A DNA stretch of 64,000 nucleotides from Tubulanus polymorphus (Eukaryota; Nemertea; Palaeonemertea; Tubulaniformes; Tubulanidae). The notes under the pieces are model-generated. The model did no database searches and had not been told where the DNA came from. It saw only the letters and a program-made list of their open reading frames with translations. The position numbers and the translations under genes were made by a program. The stretch covers positions 4,278,001-4,342,000 of the forward strand of contig NC_134026.1 of assembly GCF_964204645.1 (NCBI RefSeq). Direction: 5' to 3'. Each line of letters opens with the position of its first letter. Positions within the stretch are counted from its first letter, which is position 1. This document shows positions 58,582 through 64,000 of this stretch, in pieces.

Positions 58582-61500
58582 TGCAATTATTTACAGCTTT
58601 TAAAGCCGGCATGACCATATTCGTATGAACATTGTGTATATATAAATTCGCGCGCACGATAGGTAGATACATCAGGAAAATACTGCTGTTTTGTAAAAAG
58701 ACTTTTTACTTTTGATTTTTGTAAGGATGTAAATCGTTTATAACTATTATTCTAATCGATGTAAATATAATGACTTATAATGCACTATTTTTAATCATGA
58801 TAATTATCGGCGTTCTTGGAATAAAGAGTAAGATGGAATCTACGATTTGAATTTCAGCTTATCGATCAAACGCCTAATGAAAGTTCGGGGGTGAGGCATC
58901 TAGTCATCATCAGCTACTAACACTATTACTAAAACATACTATTTATTGATATTCTAGAACTGGTTTCAATGGTGCTAAGTGTGTATGTAGATATTATTGG
59001 AGAATAAAAAAAAAAAACATGATATGAGATTTCCTTTTGTTATTTTGTTTCTTCTCTTTTGATTAAAACTCTATTTGATGTTCGTTATACGAAAGAACGT
59101 AACTTTGTGAGGTTTTTTCCTCAGTTCAAAGAGTGACAGTAAATGAGGTCGTCTGTGTCCCACAAATACAAGAAAACTGTCTGATCCGAAAGCGGCATCG
59201 GAACGGCGATAAATGACTGCATGGGAGAAAGCGAATCATCTGATGGTTTCATCTAATCACTTGCAGTGAATGTTGAAGACGTTTTTGAGATCAATGTATT
59301 TATAAGACCGCGCGCGAAAGAACTATGCAGTGATGAGGTTCTGTTTCCCCCCGATTGTGATCAAAAGAATTCAATACAAAAGAGATGCACATAAGATGCG
59401 TACCTAGCTGCGAATCCTGGGGAACTCGGAGATATAGAGCTATTTTATCCTTTGGCGGTGTTTTTCATGGTTCGCACAGCGAAGTCATATGCTTGTGATG
59501 TCGCCTAACGCCATCAAACTGTCGATTCTCTGCCCATTCTAGCGATAATACAATTTTCAATTACAGCGTAATAAGCGCCGGCGATTGCAGGTGCAACCGG
59601 GATACTAACAAAGAATCGGGCGTTAAGTCGCGAGTAATCGAGTCATTTGCGCAACGGTTCACATTCACCAGCAAAAAAAAACAGAAGATGCACAAATAGA
59701 GAGCTTAAGAGCTTCTAAAGGCCGGCGAACACGGGCCGATTTCTCGTCGTACGACAAGATTTCGACGAAAAATCACCTCGTTCACGCCGGTCTAAAGGCT
59801 TTATCAGATGGGTGATGTATTTGTTAAGGGCCGGGTCGTTAACTTCACTTCACAGGGGGCAGAAGAGGGCCAAGTGAAGTGTTTTCCCAGATTATTCTTT
59901 TTTTATATTTCAAAGAAAATGTATTATACCGAGAAAATAATTGCATTCATAAAAATGTGTGCAATATGTAACTACAGTAATTTCTGGCAGACGCCGAAAC
60001 AGCAATCGATAAATATTTGAATTGTGGTTTGTGTCAAGTAAGTGGTCGAGACCCCATAAACCCCTTGGATCTGCCCCTGCTACATGGGACGATTTTTGGT
60101 GAATCGATCAATTGGACAAGATATAGTCTATAACCGTGTTAGCTTGTCTATTGGTTGAGCCAGAAGTGTCATACGTGACAATGCTAAAAGTACGATGTAA
60201 CTAAATATGCGATCCGAAATCCGTATTTAACATGTAAACCAGTAGCTGCTACTGCTGCTGCTGTAACGATTGCGTCAAACATCGTTAAATCTTCAGTATT
60301 CAAAATCGTAATTAGGTTTCAGTAGTATCCGTTTCTTCATTAGTGTCGCTTCAATGTCGTTCCTCGGTTAGCGGTTTCGTGAAACAAATCTCTGCGAGTT
60401 GTAAAAATATGATAGTTCTCCATCTCTGAATCAGTAGCGCGCTATTTTCGTTACTGAGAATTTTAAAAATATCTAACGTTCTACCGAAATTCTTCGCAGA
60501 TCTTACAGAAAAGGGCGTATTTCAATTGACGACATCGTCGAAGGTTGAAAGGCATAGATCTTATAAGAATAAAATTGGCCTTTCACCGTATATTTTCTTC
60601 TTGGAAAATGTGAAAATGATCATCATTATTGTTTCACAGTTATTGAGTTGTAATACGGAATCTGTGTTTTACGAAAATGACAAGAAAGCATAATCATGTA
60701 ACAGTATCGAATTAGGTGTACGTTCACCGTTGTGCGAGCAACCATTCTGCTCAGGATTATAATTCCGCAATGTTCTAAAGCACGTTCTCTCTGGTTCTCG
60801 TAAAGATTTGGAGACGAATTGTATTTCTATTGAGACTTTCGAAGAATGTTCTTCTATCATCGTGGAATCCGTGTTGGTCATCAAAATGCATCTGATGCCT
60901 TGTATCTAGCCTCGGTACCACGCGGACAAAATCTGTCGTATAATCTTTTATCCACGAATTAACGAATTTGCTTCATTCCACCTGACAATTTGAATAATAA
61001 ATCGTGCTCTTGAATTCTTGAATATAGCGGGATTTCATCATAATCTTTTCTCCTCATTTCAGTGTGGCTATTCTATTACGTATCTGGCTGACAGAATCTT
61101 TATCGAACAAATAAATGTTTCGATAAAGCTAAGAAGGAACATGTTCAATGATGAAAGGAATGGATGTGATGGCAAGTTCTCACTTAATGTCACCATCTAC
61201 TCCTCGACGACCGGGCGTTTTTTTCATTGTTTGGAATTTCAAGGTCCGATAACGATCGGCAAAATAACCGACAAGAAACTCCGAGATGGTCTCTCAGAAA
61301 TAATCATGTGTAATGATTGTGACATGACAGGAATGAATATTGGCCGCGCTTATTACCCGCTCAGCAGCGTTAATTGTGCTAACGATTCACAATTGCTGAC
61401 GTTTTGATGTTGGGAAAAATTCACCAGGCAACGACGACCGTCACCGCCTTCAGTGTTATCCGACATAGTAAATAATTGTTCGATATTTTTTCATTCCAGT

Positions 61501-62037
61501 TCACATTGAATGGATGCTACTGACCTTCAATATTGAGTGCTGGCAAGGATGAATATTGTTTCCGTGCAAGCAAACGTATAAAATGAGTGAAAGTTACTGA
61601 CCATTTCGAAGGTTTTATCTGTTTCATATTTCAAATATAGGTTACGTTAGTTACCTCGCAGTACATCTAATCTTAGATCAGGACAAAGGGAGCGGCGCCA
61701 TTTGCCGGTGGTAACAGAATTTATGATTGATATGGGAAAGCTTATGATATTAATCAGCGAGTTATCTGCCGGACAACTCCGTAGCTTAACAAACGCCCTA
61801 AGGCCTGCTTTCACGCAACTCGATAGTGGCATTCCTTGTACAAGCGCTATTCAACAGACAAATCGACCTGCATTATTGGCCATCTTCTCTCCACACAAAA
61901 TCACATTACATCTGATGAAATCTGTACTGAGCTTAAGTGTAAAATAATGCGATTTTATTAGATGAAATGTGTGCTATAAAAGTAGAAGTTTCCCCCGACA
62001 CCTGCGCGCGTCTTCTGTAGATCGTGACGTCACTAGA
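58582..62037. other. Convergent intergenic region, homeobox gene to GPCR
   Basis: About 3.5 kb with the homeobox 3' UTR (AATAAA at about 58819). I see no further gene. Frames such as 61018-61407 and 61702-61947 lack recognisable content. A short inverted pair GGCCGGCGAACACG / CGTTCACGCCGGTC lies at about 59719-59793. Confidence 0.45.
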
Positions 62038-63522
62038 TCAGGATTCTGCGCTGTCAGTGTTGTGCGAAACGACCTTGCTTTGGTAAACGTTATATCGGAA
62101 TCCGGCTGGTTTTCGTTGATCATCTTTCTTCCTGTGGCCGCAACGTAGTAATTTCCTGAAAGCGTAGCGAAAGTCCTTCGAGAAAAGGGCATATATAATC
62201 GGGTTTAGTAGACTGTTACAGTAGCCCAGCCAGAAAAATATACTGAAAATCACGTAATGCGACAGATTGTAGAATGCGCTTATGAAATAAATGGTGAAAA
62301 ATGGCAACCAACAACAAATGAAGCAACCGACTACTATAGCTAAAGTTTTGGCTGCTTTCATGTTACTGTCGTGGTGCCAAGCTTTTTTATATTCACTATT
62401 ACTTCGCTTGAAATTGTGACGGTTTTCTTTGACGCCCGCGTTGGGTACAGGTACGCTGAGAGAGGCGTTGCTGCCCTTTTTCTTGACTGTCGCGGGAATT
62501 TGAATCAGACATAGCCTATTTTTTCCGTTATTCTCGACGGTAACGTTACTAGCGATGAACGGCTCCCAGTCCGATTTGTCTCGGCTGCTGACAACAGAAC
62601 TTCGCGCCGTCGATAATCGGTCTTCGATAAGCAAAGTATCATTGTTTGTCAATTTGTCTGTATTATTTCCTATATTTGTTGCAGCTAATTTGTTTGCCTC
62701 GTATTTGCCTGTACGTGCATTGATCGTACTGCCACCCTGGTGAATTCCCATGGCACCGTCGCCCGTCAACAGTTTCCCGCGACCGATCGAGTTGCGAACA
62801 CGTTTCGCTATGAAATATATCTTTATATAAAACCCCACCATAACGGCCGTCGGTACGAAAAACGAGCCGATAGCGGAATAAATCACGTAACCCCTGTGGT
62901 CGTTCAATTCACAGAAATGTATAGTTTGTATACAATCATCAACCGTTTCGTTAAGGTTCAACGAAAATTGGGCGTTTTCGGTAGTATTTTTCGACGAAGC
63001 ACTTGTACCGGTGCTATCGTCTTCTTGCCACCCGATTAAGGGCGGAAAACTTATCATGAACGAAACGATCCACACGCTGGCGATTAAAATCCATCCTTTT
63101 TTCGCCGTGCTGAAATGCGTCTTGTATTTCATCGGCTGCGAAATGGCCAGGTATCTATCGAAACTGATGGCGCATAAATTCAAAATGGACGACGTACAAA
63201 GCCACACGTCAATAACTAGCCAAATCTCGCACCAGAACGGCTGGAAAACCCAATAACCCATAACTTCATTAGCATTTGAGAACGGTAGCACAAACACACC
63301 CAGGCTAAAGTCCGCGACGCCGAGTGACAAAATTAGATTATTGGTCACAGATCGCGACGTATATCTTTTCATGACAGCTAATATCACTAGCAAGTTCCCG
63401 AACAGTACGGCAACATTTATGAAAGCTAATACAGTCGATATAGACACGATCACTGCGATTTTTCCATCTTCGAAACGTTCATCATATTTCGAGCAATTTT
63501 CATTCACGTCCCGGATCCCCAT
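62038..63522 (-). CDS. Biogenic-amine G protein-coupled receptor, octopamine/alpha-adrenergic-like, intronless
   Basis: 494 residues in one exon. All class A landmarks are present: GNLLVI in TM1, LxxxD (D71) in TM2, Cys98 before TM3, the amine-binding Asp105 in WLVIDVWLCTSSILNLCAIS, DRY at 122-124, W-x8-P in TM4, serines in TM5 (YVIYSAIGSFFVP), KAAKTLAIVVGCFICCWLPFF in two stretches for TM6, and NPIIYALFSKDFRYAF at the end of TM7. Asp3.32, the TM5 serines and the TM7 FWLGY pattern mark an aminergic receptor. The CAISFDRYLAISQP and YALFSKDFR blocks are most like alpha-type octopamine, adrenergic or D2-like receptors. The third intracellular loop is long (about 150 residues), typical of Gi- or Gq-coupled members. 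Which amine it binds cannot be decided from sequence alone. The start is the only ATG before TM1 with a suitable N-terminus. Confidence 0.92.
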   Translation of the reverse strand: MGIRDVNENCSKYDERFEDGKIAVIVSISTVLAFINVAVLFGNLLVILAVMKRYTSRSVTNNLILSLGVADFSLGVFVLPFSNANEVMGYWVFQPFWCEIWLVIDVWLCTSSILNLCAISFDRYLAISQPMKYKTHFSTAKKGWILIASVWIVSFMISFPPLIGWQEDDSTGTSASSKNTTENAQFSLNLNETVDDCIQTIHFCELNDHRGYVIYSAIGSFFVPTAVMVGFYIKIYFIAKRVRNSIGRGKLLTGDGAMGIHQGGSTINARTGKYEANKLAATNIGNNTDKLTNNDTLLIEDRLSTARSSVVSSRDKSDWEPFIASNVTVENNGKNRLCLIQIPATVKKKGSNASLSVPVPNAGVKENRHNFKRSNSEYKKAWHHDSNMKAAKTLAIVVGCFICCWLPFFTIYFISAFYNLSHYVIFSIFFWLGYCNSLLNPIIYALFSKDFRYAFRKLLRCGHRKKDDQRKPAGFRYNVYQSKVVSHNTDSAES

Positions 63523-64000
63523 GTTGCGTGTAACTGAGAGAAACTGACATAGTCTAATTGCACGGTGTCCTTCGAAAAAGTGTCAATGACATCATTCACC
63601 GTAGTTGTTTCGGAATATTTTCATCCACCAGTGTGCGCTTTTTTTTCTCGCTAGCGTAGTAAAGCGGTGCCTAAGTGAATCTGAAAATGGGAAAAAAAGT
63701 ACGAATCAATGACGTTGTATTATACAGTGTAACTATGATTGCGGAGCGTGCATAGATGACGGTCGTTGGCCGAAAAAAAACCCAGATGCCAAAATGGTTT
63801 GATGGATGTGGTCATTTTTGTTCAACTCGGATCAATTGCCAGACCCAGAGGCGATTGTAATATTCGGAGAGAAAGCGCGAAATATGAAGGTGCGGTCAAT
63901 AGATGAGATTGTGATAATAAGCGTTGGGCCAAACTGCGACGGTTGCCGGAATAATTTTGTTTGATTCGCTCTCGATATCGCTGTTATAGTGCGCTCGTTA
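63523..64000. other. Right-edge flank upstream of the amine receptor
   Basis: It should contain the receptor promoter or the end of a 5' UTR. No gene, repeat or clear core promoter is recognised. Confidence 0.4.

Noticed and set aside
59717-59800. Short inverted pair GGCCGGCGAACACG / CGTTCACGCCGGTC
   Set aside because: It may be a tiny MITE, but with one imperfect copy and unclear limits I did not list it as an element.
61018-61407. 129-codon plus-strand frame
   Set aside because: No recognisable domain, no splice or signal context, and it lies in a region with many chance frames.

Overview
This is animal nuclear DNA from an AT-rich, intron-rich genome. Every protein gene I could read is a bilaterian family, almost all introns are GT-AG, introns are mostly 0.1-0.6 kb, and short non-coding DNA transposons fill introns and intergenic DNA. 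An octopamine/alpha-adrenergic-like amine receptor, an otoferlin-type ferlin and a mosaic PAN-domain protein suit a marine invertebrate, probably a spiralian (mollusc, annelid or similar). That placement is inference. I assembled the genes by hand from splice sites, reading frame and remembered family sequences; no search was run.

Layout, left to right. Otoferlin-like ferlin 5' end (minus, 3566-12430, rest not found and probably off the left edge). SLC1 glutamate-transporter family member (plus, 13618-16289). OSER1 (minus, 18589-19741). KCNE-like single-pass protein (plus, 21157-21906). Unknown four-pass membrane protein (minus, 22625-23125). TAX1BP3 (plus, 24194-25873). Galactocerebrosidase GALC (minus, 27746-31538, 18 coding exons). 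DNA primase large subunit PRIM2 (minus, 32219-35581, 12 exons). PRXL2C (plus, 36534-38850). Nucleoporin NDC1 (minus, 39584-42722, first exon not found). PRR5/Protor-like TORC2 subunit (plus, 43628-45621). Secreted protein of ten PAN/apple-like domains (plus, 46341-52644). Q50 paired-like homeobox gene (plus, 56788-58581). Intronless aminergic GPCR (minus, 62038-63522).

The genes form no pathway or operon. They are ordinary unlinked animal genes on both strands, and housekeeping functions (replication, nuclear pore, lysosome, TORC2) sit beside neuronal or developmental ones (ferlin, amine receptor, homeobox). Repeats explain much of the remaining DNA: TTAA-flanked piggyBac-like MITEs, a GGGGCCAGTTGC-ended foldback family with copies in several introns, a CACAGGGGCTC-ended family, a third MITE family near NDC1, simple TA and GA tracts, and a perfect 131-bp inverted repeat around a TA tract.

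I saw no CRISPR, phage, prokaryotic defence locus, viral gene or rRNA. The most unusual protein-level signals are: an SLC1 transporter that has lost key sodium- and substrate-binding residues, a ten-exon tandem PAN array with every internal exon phase 1-1, a candidate invertebrate KCNE-like protein, and a PRXL2C lacking the second cysteine of its CxxC.
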